Source: Phoronis ovalis
Taxonomy: Eukaryota > Phoronida > Phoronidae
DNA length: 10,263 nt
Assembly (NCBI GenBank): GCA_028565635.1
Contig: JAOXYB010065811.1
Location: 1 to 10,263 of the forward strand
Direction: 5' to 3'
The notes below the pieces were generated by a model, which searched no databases, was not told the origin of the DNA, and saw nothing but the letters and a program-made list of their open reading frames with translations. Within the stretch, counting starts at the first letter, position 1, and each line of letters begins with the position of its first letter. Below, one piece after another: positions 1 to 7,864 of this stretch. The position numbers and the translations under genes are program-made.

Positions 1-93
1 TCTCCGGAAAAGTATTGGCAGCTAAGGTCCGTGCGTGCCGGTGTATACCAAGTCGGGTACGCTCTTTCGAATGGCACAGGTCTCGCTCCTTAG
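1..93 (-). CDS. Candidate third exon (partial) of a secreted-protein gene
   Basis: This exon is read on the minus strand and runs off the window at base 1. The acceptor is a pyrimidine-rich tract ending TTTTCCACAG at bases 103-94. Entered in phase 1, the phase left by the preceding exon, it stays open for about 30 codons to the window edge. The other two entry phases reach stops: phase 2 immediately, phase 0 after about 23 codons. The stretch is visibly richer in G+C than its surroundings, as a coding exon would be. The predicted peptide is rich in Arg, Lys and His, contains one Cys (DLCHSKERTR), and matches no family I recognise. The same bases are also open on the plus strand up to a TAG at 91-93, so the strand is not settled. 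An alternative terminal exon at 493-441 would exclude this one. Confidence 0.35.
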
Positions 94-440
94 CTGTGGA
101 AAACTAGGCATAACATGAAGTGTCCGTTTTGTTTGCTGTGGATTAATTAAAACTGTTCTTTAAATCGAAGCATTTATTTCAGTGTGAAAGGCTCTATTCC
201 CTTCTTCATTTAGCAAAGAAAATCAAATCTAGGAAGATATTCAAGTAAAAAAATAAAAGTACGAAGTCTTTTTATTAATTTACAGTCCTCAGTTTTAACT
301 TTAATAAATGCCAATAGGCCTATTCCATAAAATTTAACGAAAAAGGTTGATTATTCCGACAACTAGTGCCACCTACGTGAAATAACCGCAATTCCCAAAG
401 TCACACGTACTTACATAATTTCTTGGACTTTGCTCAGATC

Positions 441-493
441 TCAGATCATTATGCCCGTTGCGCATGCGTATATAAACACAGCTGATCGCAGAG
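441..493 (-). CDS. Alternative terminal exon of the secreted-protein gene
   Basis: A second acceptor in reach of the 602 donor is AATTTTTGACAG, ending at base 494. It would make a 107-base intron. Entered in phase 1 it reads 17 codons (ending ACATGIMI) to a TGA at 443-441. The resulting protein would be about 53 residues, with a mature part of about 36 residues and three cysteines. It competes with the exon at 93-1, and only one of the two, or alternative splicing, can be right. Its base composition is less clearly coding than 93-1, and it overlaps a plus-strand TATA/NRF1-like motif, so I rate it lower. Confidence 0.2.
459..476 (+). promoter_or_regulatory. NRF1-like palindrome next to a TATA box
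   Basis: TGCGCATGCGTA at 459-470 is close to the animal NRF1 consensus, a GCGCATGCGC-type palindrome, and overlaps TATATAAA at 469-476. A start site would be expected near 497-507 on the plus strand. I see no coding exon downstream on that strand that it would drive, and it lies in the predicted intron of the minus-strand gene. It could be chance, or a promoter for a non-coding transcript. Confidence 0.25.
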
Positions 494-602
494 CTGTCAA
501 AAATTTAAACCAATCAAAATTTTAGATTCCTGATAACTAAGTGCGTTATCACTGTTCTTCACTTCGATGTCAAAATTGACAAAATATCAAAAAAAAACTT
601 AC

Positions 603-659
603 CTGTGCATGTGCTTGCACATTTGTTTTCATCACCAAAAACCCTAACGTTTAAAGGGC
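603..659 (-). CDS. Predicted second exon of a secreted cysteine-containing protein
   Basis: On the minus strand the acceptor is TTTGCTTTTTTTAG, ending at 660. The donor is CACAG|GTAAGT, with the intron starting at 602, a near-perfect consensus. The exon is 57 bases, so it enters and leaves in phase 1, which fits the signal-peptide exon upstream exactly. Joined to that exon's last G it reads GPLNVRVFGDENKCASTCT with no stop. Two cysteines three residues apart, just after a predicted signal-peptide cleavage site, suit a small extracellular, possibly disulfide-bonded protein. I do not recognise the family. The agreement of splice sites, phase and frame is the main evidence. Each item alone is weak in AT-rich DNA. 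Confidence 0.45.
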
Positions 660-1002
660 CTAAAAAAAGCAAACCATCAATTAATAGCACATTTGTTTGT
701 CAGACTTTGATCTTTATATAGAATCCAATGTTTTATTACCATGAACTTTCCCCCCACTTTCTCCAGCTGATTCCGGTTTCGTGTTTCAAAACAAGGCACC
801 AGCTAACCAAGACTTAGGTCAAGCACTGCAACACTGCAGTTTTGTGCACAGAAATATTTTTTAAATTTGAAAGTTCTAACACAAGCACACATAGGCGATT
901 CCCAGTTTACTCATGTTAAGATGCGATTTGTGAACGATGACAATTTTCTAACAACGTAAATATATTTTAGTTCAACACCGGAATTGAATTTTCATTCATT
1001 TC

Positions 1003-1053
1003 AACAAAGAAAAACTTTACACTTTTAAGAAAAAGTTATATTCATTCCACATA
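1003..1053 (+). repeat. 51-bp direct repeat, copy 1
   Basis: This segment begins AACAAAGAAAAACTTTACAC and ends TTCATTCCACATA. It recurs at 1660-1710 in the same orientation with one difference (C at 1050, T at 1707). The flanks of the two copies are not alike, so the match is a discrete unit. It lies in the predicted first intron of the minus-strand gene. It could be a fragment of a dispersed element or a recent local duplication. Confidence 0.85.
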
Positions 1054-1260
1054 AAGAACTCGAAATTAAAACCAAAACACAAAACCAAACTTTAAAATAC
1101 GCTATATAGGCCACATAGAAATCGCTATCTGTAGCGTTGAAATAATATATAATGAAACATTGTTTCCTCCGTGTTTTCCATTTAGTAAAAAACGAAAAGA
1201 AGTATATTCCAAGAAATTGTGACTACTGAATAAAAAATGTAATTGAAAAGATTAGCCTAC

Positions 1261-1312
1261 CTGCGCTGGCTCTGGCGAGTATTGCCAAGAGTAATAATGT
1301 TTTTCGATCCAT
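1261..1312 (-). CDS. Predicted first coding exon with signal peptide, secreted protein
   Basis: On the minus strand the ATG at 1312-1310 opens a frame reading MDRKTLLLLAILARASA followed by one base of the next codon. The exon ends at a GCAG|GTAGGC donor (intron from 1260). The peptide is a textbook signal peptide: two charged residues (R3, K4), a hydrophobic core of about eight residues (LLLLAILA), and A-S-A before a Gly, satisfying the -3/-1 small-residue rule. A phase-1 junction right after a signal peptide is common in secreted animal proteins. A TATA box and initiator lie at the right distance upstream. The product should enter the secretory pathway. The body of the protein is carried by later exons, of which only candidates are visible here, so its function is unknown. 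Confidence 0.6.
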
Positions 1313-1335
1313 TATGGGCCGAAATGTGCGCTCTT

Positions 1336-1370
1336 ACTGAAGCTTGCAAGCAGATGGATCACTATTTATA
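1336..1370 (-). promoter_or_regulatory. TATA box and TCAGT initiator of the secreted-protein gene
   Basis: On the minus strand TATAAATAG (1370-1362) is followed by TTCAGTA (1341-1335), an initiator whose A would be the start at 1338. That is 32 bases from the first T of the TATA box, the normal spacing for RNA polymerase II. The 5' leader to the ATG at 1312 would be 26 bases. TATA and initiator together, correctly spaced and just upstream of a signal-peptide ATG, are the strongest support for this gene. Confidence 0.6.
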
Positions 1371-1415
1371 CCTACAGCATGTACAATAAAGTCCAAGGTC
1401 CAAGATTGCATACTG

Positions 1416-1478
1416 CATGGAGCCTTTAACTTTAACTATATGTTGATCTCATCGTTAAGTTGAGATAACGCCTCCATG
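1416..1478. repeat. Nested inverted repeats upstream of the secreted-protein promoter
   Basis: CATGGAG (1416-1422) pairs with CTCCATG (1472-1478), and ATCTCA (1446-1451) pairs with TGAGAT (1461-1466). Between them AACTTTAAC can pair with GTTAAGTT with one bulge, which competes with the inner stem. The structure sits about 80-140 bases upstream of the predicted start at 1338. It may be a protein-binding palindrome or just an old element. Confidence 0.45.
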
Positions 1479-1659
1479 TCAATCACTGCTGTGCAGTACG
1501 GTCATTCACGTACCCTGTAACGTAGGGGTTTTCAATTAAAGTAGTAAATAAATGAAATTTTGACGTAAATATTTCACTTCTAAAACTTTGAAACTGTCCA
1601 TTTAAATATAAGCCATTTTTAATACTGTTTTCTTTACTAAAGTTTGCAAAGAATATTTA

Positions 1660-1710
1660 AACAAAGAAAAACTTTACACTTTTAAGAAAAAGTTATATTC
1701 ATTCCATATA
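1660..1710 (+). repeat. 51-bp direct repeat, copy 2
   Basis: This is the second copy of the unit at 1003-1053, offset by exactly 657 bases, with 50 of 51 bases identical. It lies upstream of the minus-strand promoter, so the two copies bracket that promoter and the first coding exon. Confidence 0.85.
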
Positions 1711-3539
1711 TTCCTGGAAAAATTGATGTCTCATCAATTAAGAACGTATGCGAATACGTAAACAGCACTGAAAAACACAAAAGTATATGCAAAGTACACC
1801 AGGTTAATGCTAAGTATCACAATCGCCAAATACAAAGTGTAATATCGTAGGAATTGTCTCAAACGCAAAAATTACACGTACGCTCTGAACACAGGTGTAA
1901 CCGAGAATCTTGTAGAGATATCTCTGTGGTCCCGGGGTCTGTGGTTAACTCCAAACTTTTGCCAGCAAATAATATTCAGAGCAATCACATAAACATCAAA
2001 TGCACGTAGATGAGATATTATTATGCAGACGGACCGCAGTTTAAGTGACTTTTTCGGCTTGTTTTCTTGGCTAATAAAGAAAGTCAGCCATTTAATTTCC
2101 CTATTATTTCTGAGAAATGTTTGTGACAACGCAATGAATATGCGACTGCGGTGTCTTGTTATAGGGGTACATTTTGACACTGTATATTGACTTTACTCCT
2201 GTATCATTTTATACACCTTTCAAAAAGATTGGTTCCAAAGTACAAACTAGCATTGTTGCTGTTTACTGTCCGGTTTACCGTTGTCTAAATACAATGACAA
2301 AACATCAAAAGTGTGCTTATAGGTGTGTGAAACAAGTATAATTTTTTTATCCGAATGAATAAAATTTATAAAAAGAGTCCAGAAACATGTTTCTACACCT
2401 TTTCTTTGTTAAAACCATTATGCGAGTGAAATGATATTTTTATGGTAAATAAAACATTTTTAACTAATAACTTTTTTAAATTGACATAATCTCGTGGAAA
2501 GCGCTGTTTCGAATAGATATAATTCGGGCGGGTATTCGGGGCAAAACCGGGCAAGAAATCTATGATTGTAAAGCGAGTTAATGTTACTACTGGTCCGGCT
2601 ACTGCTATATAAGAAGCTATATTCTTTTATAAGAAGCAGTATTAACCCAGTGTTTGCTGGATGTCCGCTAGTTGACCTACAATCGTGCCTTAAAATAATT
2701 AACAAATTCTGCAGAATGACAAAATAGGAAGTCGCTATAAATATTGGTCTGAGGCAATCATAGGATTTTAAATTTGGGAGGTTTGATTGTAATTCAATGG
2801 ATATACCTTAATTTTCGTTTTAATTTTTTCCATTTAAATTAGTTTTCTGGCTTACATATGACATTTACATTTATTTCCTGATTTTTTTTCTTAGAAATAA
2901 TTAAGCCGCTATTTTGATGAAATTATGAATCTATGTAATCACCTAAATTGCGAAACAGTGCTATGCTGGGAGGCTACATAAATTCCCAGTTAAATATCAG
3001 TTAATGCCATCGAGGTATTTCTGGGCAAACTGCAATAGTGCAGAGAGCAAAGATCGAGTTACCCAATTTATGAGAGAAAAAAAACGATTCAGTTAGATGG
3101 TGCAATCTTGCAATTGTTGTATTCAAATATAATAAAGTTACGCGTTGTCTGCATATTGTGCCATTCTTAATTCTAACTGTAGCGATATATCAGTTACAAT
3201 GAATTCATAAAATGGTGTTTAATTAAAGACTTAATAACGATAATTCAGAAAGTACACAATAAATGGAGATATGACTGATATCGAGGCTCGAAGACCCCCA
3301 ACAAGGTTTTGTTTTTAGATATGTGCGCAGTTGGTAAAAATACGAGTTATGCATGAAATAAACTATAGTAAGTGATGTATATAATTGCTGTTTTAGAAGA
3401 AAAAAATGTAATGCAAAAATGTCCCTTTCCGCTCAGAAAACTTGTTTGCATTCATATTGCTAAATACATATAACAAAATATTTGTGAACTTGCTTAATAA
3501 CGACAATCTTAACAGTGTGGTTGCTTTTGTTTATAACAC

Positions 3540-3680
3540 ATTTAAATAGAGAGATACTGTTCTATGTAAATAAACAAACTGGTGTATATTGTGTAACTGA
3601 ACTTATGTAATTGTATCTTATTACCTTGCTACTTTTTTGTTTGTTTTTTGTACTGAAGGCAAATAAACTTATTATTATAT
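3540..3680 (+). mobile_element. Possible 3' tail of a non-LTR retrotransposon
   Basis: The stretch is U-rich in the sense direction, then has TACTGAAGGCAAATAAACTT (AATAAA at 3662-3667) running straight into a short TTATTATTATATA tail. An AATAAA signal joined to a TTA-type simple repeat is typical of 3' ends of invertebrate LINE families. No reverse transcriptase frame is present, so it would be a heavily 5'-truncated copy whose left boundary I cannot see. It could instead be the polyadenylation end of an unrelated transcript. Confidence 0.3.
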
Positions 3681-5124
3681 ACAAAATGTAATACACGTCG
3701 ATAACTACTATATGTGAAGTGATTTATAGTAGCATCTATCTAGACCTGCTCTAAGTCATTCTGGTATTTTCTTATTATTATTTATATATTTGTTTATTAT
3801 TTTAATTACTGTTATGTACTTTTGTTCCAAATAAAACAATCTTCCAGCGAAAGAATGCGGTTTTTATTGATATGCCTCCTCACTGTAACCCACCAGTCCC
3901 TTTTAGACGCCCCATTTGATAGTGCCATATATTTAAGAGTGAAATCCAGCAAATTAAAGATACTTTTAGCGGGAAAATTACTGGATCTTATAATAAAATG
4001 ACATCTAATTAATTAAAAGCGTTAATTAAAAAAAACATCCGCAAGTCTGTGACATATTTTTTTAGTAAATATAATGTCTTTAGAATTTAATTGTTACGCA
4101 GCTTTTTTTAAATCTTGAGTAAGTCATTACAGTATTTTTATAATAATAAAACAATTTAATTTAATTAGCCAGTGCAATTTGTTTCCATAATTTCTTCGAA
4201 ATACTGTACACGATGGTATCGTCGAGAAGCGGCCGATGAGTTATAAAAATATTACTACAACAGAAGTAAAGAACAAAGAAGAATTATACGAATAAATAAA
4301 ATAACCTCAGGAGCATTCTTGTAACTATTTCAGTTTGCTTTGCGGTTCAATCAACTTCTTCAAATCTTGTTAACCCAAGCAATTTTCCAGGTGGAAAATT
4401 AGTTCAAATAGATAACAAAATATTCACAAGGTATCACCTTTATTTACTGATCATACATTATCACATTTACTGATCGATAAATATATTAGCATTTTATACA
4501 TTGTGCGAGTCTAATCATTGTGTGTTCACATGTACGTAGAACATTCTAATGGTACAATTCGAAAAAAAACATGATAAACATGTTTCGGAGTCCAATTCAA
4601 CAACGGATCTTTTTCGTCGAAAATGAACATCAGCTATATTTTGCACTTCGAGATTGTACTAGAACCCTAGAATAGAACTTTGTTTCACATTTCGACCTCT
4701 ATCAAACCTTTTTTGATATCAGTTAATTTAATTTTTAAAGTTCGGGTGAGGGTTGAAACAGGTTTATTTCAAGATTGAAGAAGGCATGTGATGGTGATTT
4801 ATCATATAACCATTGTTTTTCGTTCAGTTACATTTATATCGTAGTTCAGATGTGAACATCCGAAGATAAGCAAAAGTACTTGTCAAATATAAAATAACTT
4901 TAGAAACTTTTTATTTCCGAAAATTATATGCATGTGTTGGAATCACACGGTTCATTGTCTTCAATATAAAAACAATCTGACAAGTAACTTATGCATCCGG
5001 TAAATAATGCACGATATTATGCAATTCTTCATCTTCAAAGAATTATTATTATATATATTTTTGTCCTTTATACAGTAAGATACTGTATATAACTGTGCTT
5101 AATATGTACATTGTAACATGATCA

Positions 5125-5151
5125 TAATACAAGCAATTGAAACTTGTATTA
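5125..5151. repeat. Perfect 9-bp inverted repeat with 9-base loop
   Basis: TAATACAAG (5125-5133) and CTTGTATTA (5143-5151) are exact reverse complements around the loop CAATTGAAA. It lies in intergenic DNA with no adjacent gene, and its function is unknown. Confidence 0.7.
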
Positions 5152-5586
5152 CTGCTTTACGTAAGATTTTAAAAAATACTTTTCCGTGTTTCCCTTTCTT
5201 TAACAGTATAAATAAAATGAGAAGTGATGAAACATTCAAAAACCTTACAACTTTAGCTACCAGCCCAATAGTTAGCTAGGCGTACTGACAAATTGTACCA
5301 GTTAAAACTGTAACTATTAATGTATACTTTTAATGTCTATAATAACTAAACAATTACTCTATGCAGTACTATTAGATAATAAATATATTTTGTAACGTAT
5401 TATAAGAAACTTTAAAGTATATTTAAAATTCGTCGTAGAAAATGTTTTTTTAGAGCAGATATTGTGTTTAGTTTTTTATGAACTTCATACTTATCCTCAT
5501 TACTTTGTTGTAATATATTTTGTTAATTCCTTTTTTGCTAGTTTTTACTCGGTTTGCTGCTAGCTCTGCATATATATTAATTTTAA

Positions 5587-5618
5587 ATATTTTCATTGTT
5601 TAAAACAATGTTAAATAT
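5587..5618. repeat. 32-bp near-palindrome, AT-rich
   Basis: CATTGTTT (5594-5601) and AAACAATG (5603-5610) are separated by one base. Outside them ATATTT (5587-5592) pairs with AAATAT (5613-5618), giving 14 paired positions with a small internal mismatch. Low-complexity AT DNA makes such palindromes likelier by chance. Confidence 0.55.
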
Positions 5619-5854
5619 CTATTCTATGGGAAAAATAATTAAAACAAGAGTGTTCATATTTTGTAGTGTTTATTGCGCATTATATTTAAAACACCGTGAC
5701 TTTCATGCATTGAAAATTCAATAAATACATTTTCGACTTAAACAGATGTTAAATCAAGCGTTTTTCTAAATAAACTTATATCAATATGTGAACAGGTAAG
5801 CACAGACGACATATTGTTTTGGGATGTCCAGCCTAGGACTAATAAAAATAAAAC

Positions 5855-5925
5855 TAGATCTCAGATCCAGTTCAGTTTTTAATACTTATTCAACATTAAA
5901 TATCTGATCCAGGTATCTGATCCAC
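5855..5925 (+). repeat. Short repeats of a TCTGATCCAG-type motif
   Basis: TATCTGATCCAGG (5901-5913) is followed at once by TATCTGATCCAC (5914-5925), a 13-base tandem duplication. A related AGATCTCAGATCCAG lies at 5856-5870. This is about 200 bases upstream of the presumed HMG-CoA synthase promoter. It may be a binding-site cluster or a small local duplication. Confidence 0.5.
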
Positions 5926-6124
5926 TTAAAATAAATAATTAAACGATTTAAAATATCAAAGCATTTAATTAAGGGCCTCCCTGTAAATACATTACATTGC
6001 AACCTATGGAGTAAGATATTGATCCCGATTTTGATCCATTCTCTTTACACGTGAATTTAAGCTCTTTGGAATATTTGTCGCCTGTTGGACTCTCAACACA
6101 TTCATTGGTGTTAACTCATCGTAC

Positions 6125-6215
6125 GACACCCCTCGCCTGATGCTTGGATCTATTGAAAGTGCCCGTTCTCATTGGTCAAGTAATAATGAACATGCGTACT
6201 GGCATACATCCGGAA
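6125..6215 (+). promoter_or_regulatory. Putative HMG-CoA synthase promoter: SRE-like, CCAAT and ETS-like sites
   Basis: GACACCCCTC (6125-6134) shares the CACCCC core and 7 of 10 positions with the sterol regulatory element ATCACCCCAC. On the minus strand GACCAATGA, read from CTCATTGGTC at 6169-6178, fully matches the NF-Y consensus RRCCAATSR. CCGGAA at 6210-6215 is an ETS core. In vertebrates SREBP acts together with NF-Y on HMG-CoA synthase and other mevalonate-pathway promoters, so this pairing upstream of the gene fits sterol-responsive control. The 36-base gap is longer than I would expect for the best-known pairs, and the SRE match is partial. No clear TATA box is at the right place. Confidence 0.4.
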
Positions 6216-6229
6216 TGGCTTGATCAACA

Positions 6230-6307
6230 GATTTCATGCAATATTGTCAGAAACAACGTTTTATTTCATTACTTCTCACTTTTATATTTTGTAGTAACAC
6301 TTTTATG
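6230..6307 (+). other. Probable untranslated first exon of HMG-CoA synthase
   Basis: The coding exon at 8906 begins with an acceptor, so at least one upstream non-coding exon is required. The best donor near the promoter-like sites is ATG|GTGAGT, with the intron starting at 6308. The left boundary, the transcription start, is a guess. Human HMGCS1 also has an untranslated first exon, which supports this layout. With this donor the intron would be 6308-8905, about 2.6 kb. Confidence 0.35.
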
Positions 6308-6761
6308 GTGAGTAATTAGTTATTGTTTTACACTCTAGCAAATATTTATCAAGATCTAACCAGAACTTTTGAAGTATACGCGTAAAAGGTGAAAGCATGT
6401 GCTTGTGAGGAGTACAATTTTAAAAGTTTGTTTACGTTTTGTCTGGATGGTTTTCGAAAAGTTTTATCATTTAACCGGCTTTAATATGGCGCGTCAGAAT
6501 ACATTGTATGGATTAGGGTGTGTTTCATAGTTTCCTCAATGAAACAGTGGGTTTTCGTGAAAACGAGCAAGATTTCAATAATACTATACGTTCAACTTTT
6601 CGTGTTACTGTTTACAATACTACATGCAAATATTGCACCATTTTTGGACCAAATGAAGAAGCTAGCTTACTGTTCATTGTCATAGTTCTCAGTTCAACTG
6701 TGAACCGTAAAACGCTCATATCATATTTTGGTTCATGCTATAGAATTTTAGTCCTGCAAGC

Positions 6762-6804
6762 ATGACCCTACTAGGGATAGCCCACGGCTTGTCCGTAGGG
6801 TCAT
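6762..6804 (+). repeat. 43-base strong stem-loop in intron 1
   Basis: ATGACCCTAC (6762-6771) is the exact reverse complement of GTAGGGTCAT (6795-6804). Inside, after a 3-base bulge, GGAT (6775-6778) pairs with GTCC (6791-6794) including one G-U, and AGCC (6779-6782) pairs with GGCT (6786-6789) around a CAC triloop. Nearly the whole span is therefore paired. Its G+C content is well above the surroundings. It would lie in the sense transcript of the HMG-CoA synthase intron. It may be a structured RNA or the hairpin of a small transposable element. Confidence 0.7.
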
Positions 6805-7348
6805 TCATGCCCACCTCCTATCTCAAACCAGCTGAAGTTCAACTACTATGCGCAATAATATAATACCGATAATATGATAAAATGACTGGAAATAGGTCAT
6901 AGTTTGATAATTATAGCAAGTAATGGTTAGTATCCCAACGGCATTGTGAGTCAATGTCTATTTAGTGCAGGCTAAAATATTGCTATCTCATGTGGAAGAA
7001 AGCAAAGACAAATAACAAGTGTTTCTCCCCAAGGAAACCATTTTTTCTAGAGCTGCTTTCGCAGTGACTATGAATAACACATGTAAATGAATCTCTGGAC
7101 GCTGATCTAAATTGTCGATACTGGTAAATTTAGAAAACTTGTATGGAAACTATTAAAGTTGGTATTGTACTTATATTATAGTATCTTTATCTGCTACAAT
7201 GTTGCTAGTCAAAACCTAGGTATCATTTGGGAGCTTTAAATAGATATGTGTGGTCATAGGTCAACTACTATCTAAAAGGTCACAGTAAGTTAAGTCTCAA
7301 ACAGTAAAGCTGCAATAATTAACTTGGTCCAACCCTCTGCTCCAGCGT

Positions 7349-7386
7349 TACGTCACTAAACCAGGCACCAAATACATGCCTGGTTT
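7349..7386 (+). repeat. Perfect 10-bp hairpin beside a CRE-like TTACGTCA
   Basis: AAACCAGGCA (7358-7367) and TGCCTGGTTT (7377-7386) are perfect reverse complements around a 9-base loop, followed by T-rich sequence. Directly upstream at 7349-7356 is TTACGTCA, which resembles CREB/ATF sites. It lies within the presumed first intron, and no gene is attached to it. Confidence 0.65.
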
Positions 7387-7532
7387 TTGTTTTTCTGTGT
7401 ATTAATTTAAATTCCTTTGAAAAAAAAGAAAGTCTGGATCTAAAATATATGTATCTTTTGTTGTTTACAATAGATGTCTAGTGACCTCTTGAATATATAT
7501 AATCACCATAATTAATTGCTTTTTTGTTTGTT

Positions 7533-7579
7533 GGTGATGTGACATATTAATTGTGTATCTAGGTGATGTGACATATTAA
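7533..7579 (+). repeat. 18-base direct repeat, 29-base spacing
   Basis: GGTGATGTGACATATTAA occurs at 7533-7550 and again, identical, at 7562-7579. The intervening bases do not repeat. It is a small intronic duplication. Confidence 0.85.
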
Positions 7580-7806
7580 ATTTCAATTTATTATTGTCAT
7601 TTATTGCCACCACATGATGACATCTTCTTGGCTATATGGTTTGTATTTTCTATGGATTATTACTCTTAAATAATAAAATTTACATGGACTATGTCCCTGT
7701 CATTTACAGTTAAAGTGGTATAATATTGGTTAGTGTAAACAGGTTGTGATCCTGAATTTTCAAGCTCTTGCACTGTACAGTGGTTTTCATTGTGAGAATT
7801 ATGAAA

Positions 7807-7864
7807 TGCCACGAGTAAACTGTTGATGTCAGTGCCATGAGTAAACAGTTGATGGCAGTGCCAG
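7807..7864 (+). repeat. 26-base tandem repeat, 2.2 copies
   Basis: The unit begins TGCCACGAGTAAACTGTTGA (7807-7832). It is followed by a copy at 7833-7858 differing at three positions, then a 6-base partial third copy, TGCCAG. It is a minisatellite-like tract in the presumed first intron and a candidate for length polymorphism. Confidence 0.85.

Larger units (their letters stand above)
1371..3539. other. Intergenic DNA, no gene seen
   Basis: This AT-rich stretch lies upstream of the left gene. It contains a perfect 7-bp tandem duplication (GTCCAAG twice, 1391-1404), nested inverted repeats at 1416-1478 and the second 51-bp repeat. A repeated TATAAGAAGC occurs at 2608-2617 and 2628-2637. Open frames here, the longest being 102 codons at 1872-2180 on the minus strand, show no family resemblance and no promoter or splice context, and I do not call them genes. 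Confidence 0.6.
3681..6120. other. Intergenic DNA, no gene seen
   Basis: Very AT-rich sequence with many stops in all frames, another AATAAA at 3830-3835, and a TTATTATTATATATATAT simple repeat at about 5043-5060. No exon-like GC-rich segment, RNA gene or long open frame is visible. It separates the divergent left gene from the HMG-CoA synthase promoter. Confidence 0.6.

Noticed and set aside
1872-2180. 102-codon minus-strand open frame
   Set aside because: The product is compositionally random, with no domain, signal peptide or promoter, and nothing in it is recognisable. A frame of this length can arise by chance over several kb.
2460-2705. 81-codon minus-strand open frame
   Set aside because: It has no recognisable domain or gene context, and internal local repeats explain part of its sequence.
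6520-6765. 81-codon plus-strand open frame inside intron 1
   Set aside because: No family resemblance and no splice sites in phase. It ends within the hairpin at 6762.
6778-6845. tRNA-derived SINE with A and B boxes
   Set aside because: TAGCCCACGG and GTTCAACTA only partly match the polymerase III box consensus, and no cloverleaf or poly-A tail follows.
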